Part shown: piece by piece, positions 34,674 through 47,804 of the stretch | How the letters are laid out: every line of letters begins with the position of its first letter | How positions within the stretch are numbered: the stretch's first letter is position 1 | DNA from: Rodentibacter caecimuris | GTDB lineage: Bacteria > Pseudomonadota > Gammaproteobacteria > Enterobacterales > Pasteurellaceae | DNA length: 64,000 nt | Reading direction: 5' to 3' | NCBI RefSeq assembly: GCF_001019715.1 | Contig: NZ_BBXJ01000001.1 | Location: 1,674,001-1,738,000, forward strand | Position numbers and translations under genes: made by a program | The notes under the pieces: generated by a model | Database searches by the model: none | Told to the model about the DNA's origin: nothing | Seen by the model: only the letters and a program-made list of their open reading frames with translations

Positions 34674-35591
34674 TTAAATCAGCACTTGGGCTGGTGTAAC
34701 ATACCCGTGTGGCGCCTGTTCCTTATCTTCAAAGGTAACAAATTCCCACGCTTCCTGATTTGCAATAACCGCCCGAAGCAACTTGTTATTTAGACCATGA
34801 CCCGATTTATAGGCTTTGAAATCGCCGATAATGTTGTAACCCGCCATATAAAGATCCCCAATGGCATCCAACATTTTATGACGAACCAACTCATCTTTAA
34901 AACGCAATCCTTCTTCATTCAAAATACGGTAATCATCCAATACAATCGCATTGTCTAAACTACCGCCAAGCGCTAGACCTCGGGATTGAAGATATTCTAT
35001 ATCTTTCATAAAACCAAAGGTTCTTGCGCGACTGATCTGGTGAACAAATGCTTGGGCTGAAAAATCCATCACATAGTTACGCACATTTTTACCAATGGCA
35101 GGATGTTCAAAATCAATAGTGAAATCTAAACGGAAACCATTGCAAGGAGTAAACTCCGCCCATTTATCTCCATCTTCTACCCGCACTTTTTGTTTGATAC
35201 GAATAAATTTCTTCGCTGCGTTTTGCTCTTCAATACCGGCATCTAACAACAAGTAAATAAACGGACTTGAACTACCATCCATAATCGGAATTTCAGGTGC
35301 ATCTACTTCAATAATAATATTATCAATACCGAGACCCGCTAATGCCGCGTTTAAATGTTCAACAGTTGAAACACGAACGCCTTGTTCATTGACAAGTGCG
35401 GTACAAAGCATCGTATCTCTCACAGAATCCGCATTCGCCGGGAATGTTACCGGCGGATTTAAATCGGTACGACAGTAAATCACACCGGTATTTGGCATTG
35501 CCGGACGTAATGTTAAGGTCACCTTTTTGCCGCTATGCAAACCGATACCGGTTACTTTAACACTTTGTTTTAATGTTCTTTGTTTAATCAT
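34674..35591 (-). CDS. lpxC: UDP-3-O-acyl-N-acetylglucosamine deacetylase
   Basis: A 305-residue zinc enzyme, the committed step of lipid A synthesis in the cytoplasm. Zinc-site segments are visible: TVEHLNAAL (H79 equivalent) and [14 protein letters not shown] (His and Asp ligands), with [15 protein letters not shown] and [11 protein letters not shown] as further hallmarks. The size equals that of the E. coli enzyme. It is the last gene of the division and wall cluster, 41 bases after ftsZ. The sequence offers no obvious FtsH degradation tail information. Confidence 0.97.
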   Translation of the reverse strand: MIKQRTLKQSVKVTGIGLHSGKKVTLTLRPAMPNTGVIYCRTDLNPPVTFPANADSVRDTMLCTALVNEQGVRVSTVEHLNAALAGLGIDNIIIEVDAPEIPIMDGSSSPFIYLLLDAGIEEQNAAKKFIRIKQKVRVEDGDKWAEFTPCNGFRLDFTIDFEHPAIGKNVRNYVMDFSAQAFVHQISRARTFGFMKDIEYLQSRGLALGGSLDNAIVLDDYRILNEEGLRFKDELVRHKMLDAIGDLYMAGYNIIGDFKAYKSGHGLNNKLLRAVIANQEAWEFVTFEDKEQAPHGYVTPAQVLI

Positions 35592-35632
35592 GATTCTCTT
35601 TACCTTATTGTTTCACAACAAGATTTTATTTA

Positions 35633-36931
35633 TTACTTATCATTTTGATCTATTGCGTTTGGATCAAATTTTTTAAAAGAAGACAAACGTTCAGTGATTG
35701 GTCTTTCCAAGCCACTACGATAATCTGTCGGCTGTGGGTTTCTCTCCGGAGAACGTATCGGCTCAGGCTGTCTAAATGTTGTAATAGGTTGTTGCTCCTG
35801 CGTTCTTAACGGAATCGAGTGTGAACTCCCCTCTACCGGTTGGTGAAGCGGTGATAACGATTGAGCCGTTTTTTGTACCTGAATGGTCTCATTTGGCGTA
35901 ATTTCACCTAAACCTGTTGCAACGATAGTGACGCGGATTTCATCACTCATTTCCGGTATTAAGGTTGTCCCTACAACAATTGTTGCATCTTCCGAAGCAA
36001 AACTATGAATAGTATCACCTACTACATTAAACTCATCAAATGCAATATCAAAACCGCCAGTGATATTAATCAAAATCCCCTTAGCATTGGTTAAATCAAC
36101 TTTTTCCAATAAATCATTGCGTACAGCAATTCTTGCCGCTTCCTCTGCACGACCTTCACCTGGTGCACCATGAGCGGAACCAAAGCCAATCATCGCCTGT
36201 CCCATCTCCGACATAACAGTTCTCACATCGGCAAAGTCAACATTAATCATGCCCGGTGAAGTAATCATATCAGAAATACCCATCACAGAGTTACGCAGTA
36301 CATCATTCGCAGCAGCAAATGCATCAATCAACGTTGCATTTTTAGGGAGAACTTTTTGAATTTGCTGATTAGGAATAATGATCATTGAGTCAACATATTG
36401 AGCAAGATCCTTAATCCCTAATTCGGCGAATTGCATACGCTTTTTACCTTCAAAAGCGAATGGTTTGGTGACAACCGCAACAGTTAAAATACCCAATTCT
36501 TTTGCTACTTTAGCAACAATAGGTGCAGCACCGGTACCGGTACCACCGCCCATACCGGCGGCAATAAAGACCATATCGGCACCTTCAAGCATTTTACGGA
36601 TTTCTTCTTGATCATCTTCCGCTGCTTTACGCCCCACATTAGGATTTGCCCCAGCGCCAAGACCTTTCGTTGTCGCACCACCAATTTGCACAGTTTGCTG
36701 AACTTGACTTTTCCGTAATGCTTGTGCATCGGTATTCACTGCATAGAAAATAATTTTTCCATGCTCTTCGCTATCAAGAGTATTTTCGCCAAGAAAAGTA
36801 CCGCCAATGTCTTGTTTAATCATATTGGCAACCATATGGTTTACGGCATTACCGCCGCCGCCGCCAACACCGACAACCTTAATCAGTGCGCCTGATTGTT
36901 CTTCAAAATCACCATAATCTGGGTATAACAT
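35633..36931 (-). CDS. ftsZ: Cell division GTPase FtsZ
   Basis: A 432-residue tubulin homologue that forms the Z ring. It has [15 protein letters not shown], the tubulin signature [24 protein letters not shown] and [11 protein letters not shown]. Compared with E. coli there is an insertion of roughly 15 residues after [10 protein letters not shown] (segment [17 protein letters not shown]) before [10 protein letters not shown] recall a similar stretch in H. influenzae. The C-terminal linker is Pro/Gln rich and the final peptide ends [14 protein letters not shown], unlike the usual LRKQAD end, so the ZipA/FtsA-binding tail is atypical. Confidence 0.97.
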   Translation of the reverse strand: MLYPDYGDFEEQSGALIKVVGVGGGGGNAVNHMVANMIKQDIGGTFLGENTLDSEEHGKIIFYAVNTDAQALRKSQVQQTVQIGGATTKGLGAGANPNVGRKAAEDDQEEIRKMLEGADMVFIAAGMGGGTGTGAAPIVAKVAKELGILTVAVVTKPFAFEGKKRMQFAELGIKDLAQYVDSMIIIPNQQIQKVLPKNATLIDAFAAANDVLRNSVMGISDMITSPGMINVDFADVRTVMSEMGQAMIGFGSAHGAPGEGRAEEAARIAVRNDLLEKVDLTNAKGILINITGGFDIAFDEFNVVGDTIHSFASEDATIVVGTTLIPEMSDEIRVTIVATGLGEITPNETIQVQKTAQSLSPLHQPVEGSSHSIPLRTQEQQPITTFRQPEPIRSPERNPQPTDYRSGLERPITERLSSFKKFDPNAIDQNDK

Positions 36932-37014
36932 TTGCGTTCTCCGTTCTGCTAATACTCTGCTAGCATTCTAATAAAGTTAAACTGTTTGGTATTGTAGATG
37001 AAAATTCAAAATAA

Positions 37015-38289
37015 TCAAAATTCTGACCGCACTTTATTTGCGATTTTTTTAATGCCTGACCAAATTGTGCCGAAAATATTCCCTTCCGAATCGTCATCGC
37101 TACCGATAAGATCATCACTATTGCTGTGGCTATACTGTAACAACCCTATTACAGTTGAATATTGCGGACGGTTTACATAATCAGTTAAACCAGTAATATT
37201 TAACGGACTACCGATTCGCACTTGGCAACCAAATACATCCATCGCACACTCTTTTAAATCTTTAATTTGGGCACCACCACCGGTAATGACAACTCCAGCA
37301 ATCAATTCAAATTTAATATGGTTGCTTTCTAAATCCGCTTTTAGCTTATCTAATTCGTCCTTCACAACACCAAGAAGTTCCGTATAACGTGCTGAAGTGA
37401 TTAAAGATAAATCACTTGTGGTTAAAGAGCGGGGGGCTCGACCGCCGATACTGGCAACCTCAATCTTTTTATCGCCATGTAACCGTGCCGGATATACCGC
37501 ACTTGCATAGTTCACCTTAACCCGTTCTGCTTCTGCACGCGAAATAGTACAAGCATGGGCAATATCATTAGTCACTATATTACCGGCGTAGGGAATAACT
37601 TTACTAAAACGTAAAGCGCCATTCGTGAAAACCATCACATTCATTGTACCCGCACCGAAATCAATCAAACAAACGCCAAGGTCCTTTTCATCTTCAGTTA
37701 AAACCGAATGGGTTGCAGCAAAACCTGAGAATACAACTTTATCCACTTGTAATCCGCAGCGCTCCACGGCTTTTTTTAAATTATTTTGCCAATCTTGATG
37801 ACAAGCGATTAAGTGTACGTGCGCATTCAAACGAACGCCTTGTAAACCAAGGGGGTTTTTAATATTTAATTGACGATCCACCGCATATTCTTGTGGGATG
37901 ACGTGTAATAAAGAAACACCTTCCGGCAATTTAATTGTGCTTGCATTATGCAAAGCAGAATCGATTTCATCTTGCGTCACTTCACTCTCACCAATCGGAA
38001 CAAATCCATTTTCATTTAAACTTTGAATATGTTCTCCGGTAATTGCCAAAGTTACACTCATAATCTGGCAATCCGCCATTGACTCGGCAGATTCAATAGC
38101 ACGTTGAATAGAACTCACAACCGCATCTAAATCCGTAATACTTCCGCTATCAATTCCCTTTGAAGGACAGCTACCAACGCCCAATACGTTCACTACGCCA
38201 TCAGGTAATACTTCACCAACGACAGCAACGACTTTTGATGTACCGACTTCAAGTCCAACAATTGCCTTTGTTTCAACCACTTTTGCCAT
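37015..38289 (-). CDS. ftsA: Cell division protein FtsA
   Basis: A 424-residue actin-fold ATPase that ties FtsZ to the membrane. Motifs: [17 protein letters not shown] for the phosphate 1 site, [15 protein letters not shown] for phosphate 2, [11 protein letters not shown] for the adenosine site, and the C-terminal amphipathic helix [16 protein letters not shown] that binds the inner membrane. It lies between ftsQ and ftsZ, the standard dcw order. An uptake signal at about 37025 is inside its 3' end. Confidence 0.97.
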   Translation of the reverse strand: MAKVVETKAIVGLEVGTSKVVAVVGEVLPDGVVNVLGVGSCPSKGIDSGSITDLDAVVSSIQRAIESAESMADCQIMSVTLAITGEHIQSLNENGFVPIGESEVTQDEIDSALHNASTIKLPEGVSLLHVIPQEYAVDRQLNIKNPLGLQGVRLNAHVHLIACHQDWQNNLKKAVERCGLQVDKVVFSGFAATHSVLTEDEKDLGVCLIDFGAGTMNVMVFTNGALRFSKVIPYAGNIVTNDIAHACTISRAEAERVKVNYASAVYPARLHGDKKIEVASIGGRAPRSLTTSDLSLITSARYTELLGVVKDELDKLKADLESNHIKFELIAGVVITGGGAQIKDLKECAMDVFGCQVRIGSPLNITGLTDYVNRPQYSTVIGLLQYSHSNSDDLIGSDDDSEGNIFGTIWSGIKKIANKVRSEF

Positions 38290-38311
38290 ATTTTATTACA
38301 CCCACTAAATC

Positions 38312-39076
38312 TTATTTATCCGTCATTCCGACTGCTGCACCCGATGTATATCGTAAATCGACATAATCAATTCGCTTGCCTTCTTCAACTTCAATTTGTG
38401 GATAAATTGTCACAAAACGTTCGAGTTTTGATTTCCATTCTCCACGCCCTAATTTCAGTACTATATCATTATCAAGTGTAACTTGCCACGCACCACGCGC
38501 ATCAATAGTGACACCTTTTACGTTTAAATTTTTCGCCTTAAAATCGGCATAAATCTGATTCCATACCTCAAGCACTTTTGGGCTCTGATAATCCGGGCCA
38601 CCTAAATAAGGCAACACTTTATTTTTTAAACGCTCCAGCGGCAATTGGAAGACGGTTCCCTCTTTTGTGACAAACTCTGTCTTATTCCAAATCGCGACCG
38701 GAATATATTCCGTCAGCCAAATACTTAAACGATTTGGCCAAACTTTACGAACAACCGCACCTTTTATCCAAGGTAAGGTTTCAATCTGTTCTTGAATAAC
38801 CTTAACATCTTGTCCCCAAAAGCCTTTTAATGTCCCCATTTTAAGCAAAACATCCTGAATATCCGCATAATCGGTAAATTCTGTTTTACCGACGAGCGCA
38901 TAAGCACTAATTGGTTTAGAATCAAGACTCTCCAACCAATTTTGCCAATTTGAATAAACAAAATACCCAAATCCGATACATAATATGGCAATCAAGAGAC
39001 GAAGTTGTAAAAAATATTTGAACCTTGGTTCACCATATCGAGTATTTGGCGTGCTTTTACGTTTCAGCACATTCAT
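38312..39076 (-). CDS. ftsQ: Cell division protein FtsQ
   Basis: A 254-residue bitopic protein: short cytoplasmic tail, one membrane helix ([18 protein letters not shown], about residues 29-46), then the periplasmic POTRA domain with [19 protein letters not shown] and the beta domain ending in [11 protein letters not shown]. It scaffolds FtsL and FtsB in the divisome. Its ATG overlaps the ddl stop (four-base overlap), indicating coupling. ftsA follows after 22 bases. Confidence 0.95.
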   Translation of the reverse strand: MNVLKRKSTPNTRYGEPRFKYFLQLRLLIAILCIGFGYFVYSNWQNWLESLDSKPISAYALVGKTEFTDYADIQDVLLKMGTLKGFWGQDVKVIQEQIETLPWIKGAVVRKVWPNRLSIWLTEYIPVAIWNKTEFVTKEGTVFQLPLERLKNKVLPYLGGPDYQSPKVLEVWNQIYADFKAKNLNVKGVTIDARGAWQVTLDNDIVLKLGRGEWKSKLERFVTIYPQIEVEEGKRIDYVDLRYTSGAAVGMTDK

Positions 39077-39996
39077 TGCGCGCTCAACTCCAGAATATTC
39101 ACAACAAGTTGCTCAAAAGAAATGCCCGCTGTGGCAGCCGATTTTGGGAATAAACTATGACTGGTCATTCCCGGATTAGTATTAACCTCCACCAAACGGA
39201 AATCGCCCTTCGCATCACACATCACATCAATACGGCTCCAACCACGGCAGCCTACGGCATCATAAGCCTGCTTGACTAGTATTGCCAATGCTTGTTCACG
39301 TTCTGCGGTTAATCCTGCCGGACAAAAATATTTCGTGTTATCGGAAATATATTTTGCCTCATAATCATAAAATTCACCTTCCGGTACGATACGAACTGCG
39401 GGTAATACCCGACCGTCTAACACCGGCACCGTTAATTCATCACCGGCAAGCCATTCTTCAATCAAAATTGTGTTATCAAATTTAAGTGCAAATTCAACCG
39501 CACTTTTTAAGTTTTCTACGCTTTTAACCTTTGTTAAACCTACGCTAGAACCTTCTAAAGAAGGTTTAACCATTAATGGTAAGCCCAATCTTTCCACAAC
39601 TGCTTGCGGATCTAATTGAGCTAAATTATCACGTGTAACTACTTCCATCTCGGCAACAGGTAAACCAAAGGCTTTCCACAGCATTTTGGTACGCATCTTA
39701 TCCATCGTCAAAGCGGATGCCATTACGCCACAGCCGGTATAAGGTAAACCGATTTGCTCTAATAAGCCTTGCATAGTTCCGTCTTCACCGCCACGACCAT
39801 GTAAAATATTAAATACCCGATCAAAACCGTCTTTTTTAAGATTTACAACATCATATTCTTTTGGATCTATGGGATGGGCGTTATAACCTTGACTGACAAA
39901 AGCGTCCAAAACCGCTTTACCGGAATTTAAAGAAACTTCACGTTCAGCGGATGTACCACCTAGTAACACGGCAATTTTTTCTTGTCTTAAATTCAT
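39073..39996 (-). CDS. ddl: D-alanine--D-alanine ligase
   Basis: A 307-residue ATP-grasp ligase of the DdlB type. Motifs: [17 protein letters not shown] at the N terminus, [15 protein letters not shown] near residue 64, [14 protein letters not shown] in the ATP site, and [15 protein letters not shown] at the C-terminal metal site. It makes the D-Ala-D-Ala dipeptide used by MurF. It lies between murC and ftsQ as in other gammaproteobacteria; an uptake signal is inside near 39498. Confidence 0.96.
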   Translation of the reverse strand: MNLRQEKIAVLLGGTSAEREVSLNSGKAVLDAFVSQGYNAHPIDPKEYDVVNLKKDGFDRVFNILHGRGGEDGTMQGLLEQIGLPYTGCGVMASALTMDKMRTKMLWKAFGLPVAEMEVVTRDNLAQLDPQAVVERLGLPLMVKPSLEGSSVGLTKVKSVENLKSAVEFALKFDNTILIEEWLAGDELTVPVLDGRVLPAVRIVPEGEFYDYEAKYISDNTKYFCPAGLTAEREQALAILVKQAYDAVGCRGWSRIDVMCDAKGDFRLVEVNTNPGMTSHSLFPKSAATAGISFEQLVVNILELSAQ

Positions 39997-40060
39997 TTTA
40001 TATCCTATTCATTATGATTGATTTTCATATTTTTGTAGGCTTAGACTTTTGTATCCTACA

Positions 40061-41488
40061 CTAATTTTTCCAAGAATCTGCCAAACCACGAGAAATTTTA
40101 CTCACGCTACCGGCCCCTTGCGCTAAAATTAAATCACCGTCTTGAATAATTTGATCAAGCACTTCGCCTAATTGCACTGTATCCGATACCAAAATAGGAT
40201 CTACTTTACCCAAATTACGGATTGAACGGCAAAGTGCTTTACTGTCAGCCCCCACAATTGGTGTTTCACCGGCAGCATAAACATCCAGCATAACCAGCGC
40301 ATCCACTTGTGAAAGCACTTGAACAAAATCATCAAATAAATCACGGGTTCGTGAATAACGATGCGGTTGGAAAATCATCACAATGCGCTTATTTCCCCAA
40401 CCTTCGCGTGCCGCTTTAATCGTTACCCCAACTTCGGTTGGATGATGACCATAATCATCCACTAAACGTACTTTTCCATTTGGACGAATAAATTCACCAA
40501 GCTGATCAAAACGACGCCCTGCACCTTGGAAATCCGCAAGCGCCGCTAAAATCGCTTCATTATTAATTCCTTCTTCTTTAGCAACCGCCAACGCCGCTGT
40601 AGCATTTAGCGCATTATGTTTGCCCGGTACATTTAGCAGCATATTAAGACATTCCCCATTCGGACAAACCACTCTATAATGCCCCTGAAAACCGATTTGC
40701 TCGTAGTCTTCAATACGATAATCCGCCTTTTCACTAAAACCGTAAGTAATAACCTGACGTCCCACTTTCGGAGCCAGCTCCATTAAAACAGGGTCGTCCG
40801 CACACATCATTGCTAAGCCGTAGAAAGGGAGATTGTGAAGAAATTTCACATAAGTGGCTTTCATTTTCTCAAAATCGCCTTCATAAGTATCCATATGATC
40901 CGGTTCAATATTCGTTACCACAGAAACCATCGGCTGTAAATGTAAGAAAGAAGCATCGCTTTCATCCGCTTCCGCGATTAAATAACGGCTCACACCAAGG
41001 TGGGCATTTTTTCCGGCAGATTTTACTAATCCGCCATTCACAAAGGTAGGATCTAATTTTGCTTGTGTATAAATCATCGACAGCATTGCCGTTGTAGTGG
41101 TTTTACCGTGCGTTCCCGCCACAGCAATACCATGACGAAAACGCATAATTTCCGCTAACATTTGCGCACGTTGGATCACCGGAATACGATTTTGTTTTGC
41201 GGCAACCAACTCCGGATTATCTTCGTGAATCGCACTTGATACAACAACAACACTCGCACCATCAATATTTTCAGCTTTATGACCAATAAAAACGTTTGCC
41301 CCAGCCTGTGCAAGACGTTGGGTAACCGCACCGTCTGCGATATCCGAACCTGAAATCCGATAGCCTTCATTCAGAAGAATTTCAGCAATCCCACTCATAC
41401 CGGCACCACCGATACCAATAAAATGAATTTGCTGAACCCGGCGCATTTCAGGGATAATTTTTCTAATTTCTTCGTGAGAATGTTTCAT
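40061..41488 (-). CDS. murC: UDP-N-acetylmuramate--L-alanine ligase
   Basis: A 475-residue Mur ligase that adds L-Ala to UDP-MurNAc. It has [15 protein letters not shown] near residue 24, the ATP loop [13 protein letters not shown], and the Mur-family [10 protein letters not shown] followed by FQPHRYSRT. The ATG at 41488 with AAGGA in front is chosen over an upstream in-frame start at 41581, which would overlap the murG end and an uptake signal; the resulting length equals the family's. Confidence 0.97.
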   Translation of the reverse strand: MKHSHEEIRKIIPEMRRVQQIHFIGIGGAGMSGIAEILLNEGYRISGSDIADGAVTQRLAQAGANVFIGHKAENIDGASVVVVSSAIHEDNPELVAAKQNRIPVIQRAQMLAEIMRFRHGIAVAGTHGKTTTTAMLSMIYTQAKLDPTFVNGGLVKSAGKNAHLGVSRYLIAEADESDASFLHLQPMVSVVTNIEPDHMDTYEGDFEKMKATYVKFLHNLPFYGLAMMCADDPVLMELAPKVGRQVITYGFSEKADYRIEDYEQIGFQGHYRVVCPNGECLNMLLNVPGKHNALNATAALAVAKEEGINNEAILAALADFQGAGRRFDQLGEFIRPNGKVRLVDDYGHHPTEVGVTIKAAREGWGNKRIVMIFQPHRYSRTRDLFDDFVQVLSQVDALVMLDVYAAGETPIVGADSKALCRSIRNLGKVDPILVSDTVQLGEVLDQIIQDGDLILAQGAGSVSKISRGLADSWKN

Positions 41489-41564
41489 CTTATTTCCTTC
41501 TCTCTTTCGGAAAATATTTGACCGATGAAAAAGTGCGGTCAAAATCCCAAAGATTTTTATATTA

Positions 41565-42623
41565 TTATTTTGCGTTCTCAATAATTACATTAGCGACATG
41601 CTGAGCCGCCAATGGTGCAGACATAGATTTTGCTTTTATCGCCATCTGTAAAAGTTCATCACGCGTAAAATTCTGCAAATAATTAACCAAAATATCCGGC
41701 GTTAGATCACTTTGTTCTACAATTTTGGCCGCCCCAACATCGGCTAAATATTTTGCATTAAGATATTGTTGTCGATCTTTATGTTGGAACGGAACAAAAA
41801 TTGCCGGCGTACCGACAGCGGCAAGTTCGCATACCGTCAATGCCCCGGAACGACAAATCACCACATCCGCCCACGCATAGGCTTCAGCCATATCATCAAT
41901 AAACTCTGTAATTTTGATTTTCGAGGCATTTTCGCCATAAAATCCGGCTACATCTTCAACTGCGCCTTTTCCTACTTGATGATGAACCTCTAATCTATCC
42001 ACAAGTTGTGAGACAACTTTTGGCAGCGTTTGATTCAACACCCGAGCCCCCTGGCTCCCGCCAACCACAAATACGCGTAACTTTTCACCATGATGGGAAA
42101 AACGTTCCTCCGGTGACGGCATTTGGAATAAACGTTGGCGTACAGGGTTCCCGACAACTTCCGCATTCGGAAACGCATTTGGAAAAGCTTGTAATACACG
42201 GGTTGCCATTTTTGCCAGCCATTTATTGGTTAATCCGGCAACGGCATTTTGCTCGTGTAGAATAATCGGTACACCACACAATTTTGCCGCTACACCGCCG
42301 GGCCCGGAAACATAACCTCCCATCCCTAATACGGCATTTGGCTTTTCTTCTTGGATAATTTTTTTCGCTTGAAATATTGCACGTAAAATAGCAAAAGGTG
42401 CACTTAATAAGGCTTTAATGCCTTTTCCCCGCAAACCGGAAATTTGAATAAAACGAATCGGAATACCATGTTCCGGTACTAGTTTGGCCTCCATACGATC
42501 TTTTGTACCAAGCCAGCAAATTTCCCATCCTTGTTGCTGTAAGGTTTGAGCAACCGCGATAGCCGGAAAAACATGACCGCCCGTTCCTCCCGCCATGACT
42601 AATAATTTTTTGGATTTATTCAT
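41565..42623 (-). CDS. murG: UDP-GlcNAc--lipid I GlcNAc transferase
   Basis: A 352-residue GT28 enzyme at the inner face of the membrane that converts lipid I to lipid II. Motifs: [41 protein letters not shown] and [19 protein letters not shown], covering acceptor and donor sites. The ATG at 42623 follows ftsW after eight bases. The stop lies in a 76-base gap before murC that carries an uptake signal. Confidence 0.97.
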   Translation of the reverse strand: MNKSKKLLVMAGGTGGHVFPAIAVAQTLQQQGWEICWLGTKDRMEAKLVPEHGIPIRFIQISGLRGKGIKALLSAPFAILRAIFQAKKIIQEEKPNAVLGMGGYVSGPGGVAAKLCGVPIILHEQNAVAGLTNKWLAKMATRVLQAFPNAFPNAEVVGNPVRQRLFQMPSPEERFSHHGEKLRVFVVGGSQGARVLNQTLPKVVSQLVDRLEVHHQVGKGAVEDVAGFYGENASKIKITEFIDDMAEAYAWADVVICRSGALTVCELAAVGTPAIFVPFQHKDRQQYLNAKYLADVGAAKIVEQSDLTPDILVNYLQNFTRDELLQMAIKAKSMSAPLAAQHVANVIIENAK

Positions 42624-42631
42624 TTTTATTC

Positions 42632-43816
42632 CTAATCATCACGCAAACGCGCTTGCCCGCCCCGCTGTAAACGGTTTTCATGGTCAATACGCAATAAAAT
42701 ACCAATCGTTGCCGACATAATAATAATACTTGAACCGCCGTAGCTCACTAACGGGAAAGTTAGACCTTTTGTTGGCAGCATACCCAGCGCCATCCCTAAA
42801 TTAACAAAGCCTTGAAAGAAAATCCAAAAGCTGATACCGAAAGCAAAGAAGCCACGGAAACGTTGTTCTAATTGGAGTGATTCACGCCCAATTTTTAATG
42901 CGCGGAAAACCAACAATCCTAACAAAATAACGACCACAAAAATACCGATAAATCCGAATTCTTCACCAATAATCGCCATAATGAAGTCGGTATGTGCTTC
43001 CGGTAAATAATCTAATTTTTGAATAGAATTACCTAAACCTTCCCCCGTTATTTCCCCCCGTCCGAATGCCATCAGTGAGTTAGTCAGCTGAAATCCCGTA
43101 CCATAAGGATCTTTAAACGGTTCTAGGAAACCGGTAAAACGTTTTAAACGATAAGAGGCGGAAAGCACTAGCCAGACAAACAATAATATGCCGGTCACAA
43201 CTAAACCGACAAATTGCCAGAAGTTTGCTCCAACAATAAAAAGCATACCAAAGGTAATAACGAATAATACGACCGTACTCCCCAAATCCGGCTGAGCCAA
43301 TAAAAATCCGCCCATTATTCCCATAACAATGAAGGGTTTAAAAGCACTCAATTTATTTGACCGCACTTCATCGTAACGGCGGGTAAAATAGCTCGCTAAG
43401 AAACAGGCAAGCGCCAATTTAGCAAATTCTGCCGGTTGAAAATTAAGTACACCAAGAGAAATCCAACGTTTTGCACCATTGACGGAAGAACCAATAACAA
43501 GTACAGCAAATAGTAATGCAATGGCTAAGAAAAAAATTTTAACATGCCATTTTTCCCATTGTTGGGTCGAAATTTGCATGCTGAAATAACAGGTTAAAAG
43601 CGAGAGAAACACATAAAATGCATCACGTTTGGCAAAATAAAATGCATCATTAAATAATCTTGAGCTATACGGAATAGAGGCTGACGTTACCGCAATCAAA
43701 CCTATGAGCAATAAAATCACAAAAAGCCAAAACAACGCCCGATCATATAATAATCCCTGTGGCGTAATTCTAGTCCAACTATCAAGGTTCTGTTTAATTT
43801 TTTGAATAAATTCCAT
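42632..43816 (-). CDS. ftsW: Lipid II polymerase FtsW
   Basis: A 394-residue SEDS-family protein with about ten helices. The family signature is seen in [51 protein letters not shown] and the C-terminal [12 protein letters not shown]. It polymerises septal glycan with its partner FtsI, encoded upstream. It starts 11 bases after murD. A short N-terminal cytoplasmic segment precedes the first helix. Confidence 0.96.
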   Translation of the reverse strand: MEFIQKIKQNLDSWTRITPQGLLYDRALFWLFVILLLIGLIAVTSASIPYSSRLFNDAFYFAKRDAFYVFLSLLTCYFSMQISTQQWEKWHVKIFFLAIALLFAVLVIGSSVNGAKRWISLGVLNFQPAEFAKLALACFLASYFTRRYDEVRSNKLSAFKPFIVMGIMGGFLLAQPDLGSTVVLFVITFGMLFIVGANFWQFVGLVVTGILLFVWLVLSASYRLKRFTGFLEPFKDPYGTGFQLTNSLMAFGRGEITGEGLGNSIQKLDYLPEAHTDFIMAIIGEEFGFIGIFVVVILLGLLVFRALKIGRESLQLEQRFRGFFAFGISFWIFFQGFVNLGMALGMLPTKGLTFPLVSYGGSSIIIMSATIGILLRIDHENRLQRGGQARLRDD

Positions 43817-43827
43817 TGCTCTATTAA

Positions 43828-45138
43828 TTAATTTAATTGTGCTAAACGAGTAAATTCTTCACCACGCTTTTCAAAAGAAGCGAATTGATCAAGACTTGCG
43901 CAAGCCGGTGATAATAGAACCATATCGCCTACTTGCAATGTCGGTCGCAAGAACTCAATCGCTTGCGCCATCGTTTCAAATAAATAGCTTTGCGGAGAAA
44001 GTTTTGCCAGTTCCGCCCCGTCACGCCCAAAACAATAACAAATAATATGAGGTTGATTAATCAGCTCGGCTAATTCGGAAAAATCAGCGCCTTTTCCATC
44101 ACCACCTAATAATAAGTGTAATTTACCTTCGACAAATAAACCTGTCAGTGCGGCCACGGTACTTCCCACATTGGTTGCCTTAGAATCATTAATCCAACGC
44201 ACACCATTTGCCTGATAGGCTAATTGAAAACGGTGATCCAGTCCTCTAAATTGTCGAAGTGCGGTACGAACTGCCTCTAAATTTACCCCAACGGCTTGCG
44301 CTAATGCCGCTGCTGCAAGGGCATTCATATAATTATGACGACCAACCAGCATAATTTCATCACAAGGTAAAATCACCTCATCTTTCACCATTAAACACGG
44401 TTTGCCATTCTCGGTTTTAATATCATAATCCGCATTATGTTCGGCAAAAGAAACAACCTTTTTCCCTTGATTGTTACCCCCACCTAAAGTCAATTTGTCT
44501 TCGTTATTCACCACTGCGCTTTCAGCCTGATGATAAATACGCAACTTAGCCTGACGATAATCCTCTAAATCCACATAACGATCCATATGATCTTCCGTCA
44601 CATTCAAAACAGTCGCTGCGGTAGCTTTTAAACTGTATGTTGTTTCCAATTGAAAACTGGATAATTCCAATACGTAAAGATCATAATCCTGATTCAGTAA
44701 AGAAAGTGCCGGAATACCAATATTCCCCCCCATTCCTACTTTCAGCCCCGCTGCTTTCGCCATCTCGTAAACTAGCGTAGTCACTGTACTTTTTCCATTT
44801 GAGCCCGTTATCGCCACAATGGGTTTTGTAGCTGCACGACAAAATAATTCAATATCGCCCACCAGTTCTACACCTAATGAAAGTGCGGTCTGAATTTCCG
44901 GCGTTTTTACCGCAAGCCCCGGACTGATGACGATCATATCGCTTTCATTCAACCAGTGTTGATTTAAGCTTCCGGTATGAAGCGGAATATTTTTAGGAAG
45001 TTTATCCGCACCGACGGGGTTTTCTCGCGTATCAATTACACGGATATTTGCCTGTTGAGCGTTAAGATAATCAACACAGGACAAACCTGTTTTACCCAAT
45101 CCAATAATAGTAACGGTTTTATTTTGGTAACTGTTCAT
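43828..45138 (-). CDS. murD: UDP-MurNAc-L-alanine--D-glutamate ligase
   Basis: A 436-residue Mur ligase adding D-Glu. It has [14 protein letters not shown] at the N terminus, ATP loop [35 protein letters not shown] and the lid [16 protein letters not shown]. The ATG at 45138 is in the family position. Three uptake signals lie in and near the gene (about 44257, 44881 and 45234). A 199-base gap separates it from mraY, the widest break inside the cluster between ftsL and lpxC. Confidence 0.97.
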   Translation of the reverse strand: MNSYQNKTVTIIGLGKTGLSCVDYLNAQQANIRVIDTRENPVGADKLPKNIPLHTGSLNQHWLNESDMIVISPGLAVKTPEIQTALSLGVELVGDIELFCRAATKPIVAITGSNGKSTVTTLVYEMAKAAGLKVGMGGNIGIPALSLLNQDYDLYVLELSSFQLETTYSLKATAATVLNVTEDHMDRYVDLEDYRQAKLRIYHQAESAVVNNEDKLTLGGGNNQGKKVVSFAEHNADYDIKTENGKPCLMVKDEVILPCDEIMLVGRHNYMNALAAAALAQAVGVNLEAVRTALRQFRGLDHRFQLAYQANGVRWINDSKATNVGSTVAALTGLFVEGKLHLLLGGDGKGADFSELAELINQPHIICYCFGRDGAELAKLSPQSYLFETMAQAIEFLRPTLQVGDMVLLSPACASLDQFASFEKRGEEFTRLAQLN

Positions 45139-45308
45139 TTTTTACTTCTTACTATTTCATTCTGTTTTTTATATCGGCTTTCATTTGATGAGAAATCGAC
45201 TTTCTTATTGGATAAAATTACGCTCAAATTTAACCGCACTTTTTAAATAACGTTTAACCAAACGTGTTTTTCGGGATCGTATTCTTCAACAAGCAAAGAA
45301 AATGAATG

Positions 45309-45331
45309 CGCTCTTTCAAAAAGAAAGAGCG
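45309..45331 (-). other. Hairpin between mraY and murD
   Basis: A perfect 9-bp stem CGCTCTTTC/GAAAGAGCG with loop AAAAA lies just after the mraY stop. There is no T-run on the minus strand, so it is more likely a pause, RNA-processing or stability element than a full terminator. The 199-base gap also holds an uptake signal. Confidence 0.45.
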
Positions 45332-45337
45332 AATCGA

Positions 45338-46420
45338 TTATCTCAATTTAAGCGTGACTAATCCCATCAACACTAACATTAACGAAATAATCCAAAACCG
45401 AATAATCACTCTCGGCTCAGGCCAGCCTTTTAATTCAAAATGATGATGAATCGGCGCCATCCTGAAAATTCGTTGTTTGCGTAATTTGTAAGACCCAACC
45501 TGTAAAATGACTGAAAGTGCTTCGACGACAAACACCCCTCCCATAATCACAAGTAAAAATTCTTGCCTGACTAAAATAGCAACCACGCCCAATGCACCGC
45601 CTAATGCAAGTGAACCGACATCCCCCATAAATACTTGTGCAGGATAAGTATTGAACCATAAGAAACCCAATCCGGCGCCTACAATCGCCGTACAAAATAC
45701 GACCACTTCAGAACTGTGTTTGATATAAGGAATATGTAAATATTCAGCAAAATTAACGTTACCCGTGGCCCATGCAATCAAGGCAAAAGCACCGGCAACC
45801 AATGCAGTAGGCATAATAGCGAGTCCGTCTAATCCATCGGTTAAATTAACCGCATTACCTGTTCCCACTATCACAAAATAAGACAACACAATATAAAATA
45901 AGCCTAACTGCGGCATAATATCTTTGAAAAACGGCACCACTAATCGGGTTGCATCCGTATCATGTCCCAACCAATACAGCCAAATAATCGCTGCCAGTGC
46001 AACAACGGACATCCAGAAATATTTCCAACGTGCAATTAAACCGTCTGTGTTTTTACGTGTGATCTTGCGGTAATCATCAATAAAACCGATTGCACCGTAA
46101 CCAAATAGCACAAATAAACAAATCCAGATATAAGGATTGGCTAAATTTGCCCATAACACTGTACTAATGCCAATTGCAAAAAGAATCATCACACCGCCCA
46201 TAGTTGGCGTGCCTTTTTTCGCAAAATGGCTTTCCGGTCCATCATTACGCACTTCTTGGCCAAATTTCAATATTTGCAAACGCTTAATGACCTTCGGCCC
46301 AATCCAAAGGGAAATAAAAAGTGCGGTCAATAATGCAAGAATTGCACGCACAGTAATATATGAAATTGCATTAAATGCGGTTTCATAACGAACAAGGAAT
46401 TCAGCAAGCCAAACTAACAT
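45338..46420 (-). CDS. mraY: Phospho-MurNAc-pentapeptide transferase
   Basis: A 360-residue polytopic enzyme, the length of E. coli MraY. It joins phospho-MurNAc-pentapeptide to undecaprenyl phosphate to make lipid I. Conserved segments: [22 protein letters not shown] with the Asp pair, [14 protein letters not shown] and [15 protein letters not shown]. Its ATG overlaps the end of murF by seven bases. Confidence 0.97.
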   Translation of the reverse strand: MLVWLAEFLVRYETAFNAISYITVRAILALLTALFISLWIGPKVIKRLQILKFGQEVRNDGPESHFAKKGTPTMGGVMILFAIGISTVLWANLANPYIWICLFVLFGYGAIGFIDDYRKITRKNTDGLIARWKYFWMSVVALAAIIWLYWLGHDTDATRLVVPFFKDIMPQLGLFYIVLSYFVIVGTGNAVNLTDGLDGLAIMPTALVAGAFALIAWATGNVNFAEYLHIPYIKHSSEVVVFCTAIVGAGLGFLWFNTYPAQVFMGDVGSLALGGALGVVAILVRQEFLLVIMGGVFVVEALSVILQVGSYKLRKQRIFRMAPIHHHFELKGWPEPRVIIRFWIISLMLVLMGLVTLKLR

Positions 46421-47787
46421 TTAATTTTATCCTTTAATGAATAAATCACATCTTCCATTTTCATTGAGCGAGAGCCTTTGCCAAGCACAACGATATGTCG
46501 ATTTTGTTTTAATTGTTTCTCAATAAGATCAACTAAAAAATCCACCATTTCCACTTTATCGGTAAAATGTTTGCCTAAAACCGCCTCAGAAATGACCGCA
46601 CTTTCACAACCAAAAGAGCAGATTAAATCAAGCTGAGCCGTTTTTGCATATTGCCCTACTTGACGATGAATTTCGAGGGAATTTTCCCCTAACTCTTTCA
46701 TGTCCCCCACGCATAAAATGCGAAAGGCTTTATAGGATTTCAAAACATCAATTGCCGCACAAAGGGAATCTTGATTGGCATTGTAGGTATCGTCTAATAA
46801 TAATAAATTCTCATTAACCCGAATCGGGAATAAACGCCCTTTCACTTGAGAGCGCTGCTCTAACCCGTTTTTAACATCCGGTAACGTAGCCCCGATATTC
46901 ATTGAAAGTGCGGCTGCCGCCAACGCATTCTTGACATTATGTTCGCCTAAATACGGAAGATGGATTTCAATTTCACCTTGTGGAGAAACTAATGTAAAAA
47001 TTGAACCTTGCTCATTATGTTGAATATTTTTAGCAAAATAATCTTTGCCATTGAAATATTGAATGGGATGATCACCGATTTCTTTTTGCCAAAGTTCAAG
47101 ATAATTATGTTCACCATTAATAATTGCAACACCATTTGCCGTTAAACCACGATAAATCTCGCCCTTAGCTTGTGCCACACCCTTTAAAGATCCAAACCCC
47201 TCTAAATGTGCTGCGGCAACATTATTGACTAACGCCACATCCGGTTGGGCAAGAGCGGTCGTGTAATCAATTTCACCTTGATGGTTTGCTCCCAGCTCAA
47301 TCACAGCAAAACGATGTTTTTCTTCCAAACGTAATAATGTGAGCGGAACACCAATGTCATTATTGAAATTCCCTTGGGTAAAAAGTACGGCATCCGGATT
47401 TCCTGCCGTTTGTTGCAAAATACTCGCCGTCATTTCTTTTACTGTGGTTTTTCCGGAAGAGCCCGTCATCGCCACAACTTTAGGATTAATTTTTTCTCTC
47501 AACCATTTGGCTAATTGACCTACAGCTAAACGCGTATTTTCTACGACAAGTTGTGGGATAGAAATATGAGGATCGGCGTGTTGAACAACTAAAGCAACCG
47601 CCCCTTGTTCGATTGCTTGATGAAGATATTGATGAGCATCAAATGTTTCCCCTTTTAGCGCAAAAAACAAATGATTAGGAATAGGATGACGTGTATCCGT
47701 ATTGATGTTTTCAATGATAACCTGCTCACTCCCTATTAATTTTCCATTGAGAATTTGAGCAAGTTGCTGTGTCGTTAAATTAATCAT
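46414..47787 (-). CDS. murF: UDP-MurNAc-tripeptide--D-Ala-D-Ala ligase
   Basis: A 457-residue Mur ligase that adds the D-Ala-D-Ala made by Ddl. Motifs: ATP loop [39 protein letters not shown] and [12 protein letters not shown]. The order murE-murF-mraY and the overlap with mraY are typical. Two uptake-signal copies lie inside or near its 3' half, one exact (46594). Confidence 0.97.
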   Translation of the reverse strand: MINLTTQQLAQILNGKLIGSEQVIIENINTDTRHPIPNHLFFALKGETFDAHQYLHQAIEQGAVALVVQHADPHISIPQLVVENTRLAVGQLAKWLREKINPKVVAMTGSSGKTTVKEMTASILQQTAGNPDAVLFTQGNFNNDIGVPLTLLRLEEKHRFAVIELGANHQGEIDYTTALAQPDVALVNNVAAAHLEGFGSLKGVAQAKGEIYRGLTANGVAIINGEHNYLELWQKEIGDHPIQYFNGKDYFAKNIQHNEQGSIFTLVSPQGEIEIHLPYLGEHNVKNALAAAALSMNIGATLPDVKNGLEQRSQVKGRLFPIRVNENLLLLDDTYNANQDSLCAAIDVLKSYKAFRILCVGDMKELGENSLEIHRQVGQYAKTAQLDLICSFGCESAVISEAVLGKHFTDKVEMVDFLVDLIEKQLKQNRHIVVLGKGSRSMKMEDVIYSLKDKIKC

Positions 47788-47804
47788 GAATTAATTAGAT
47801 AAAT

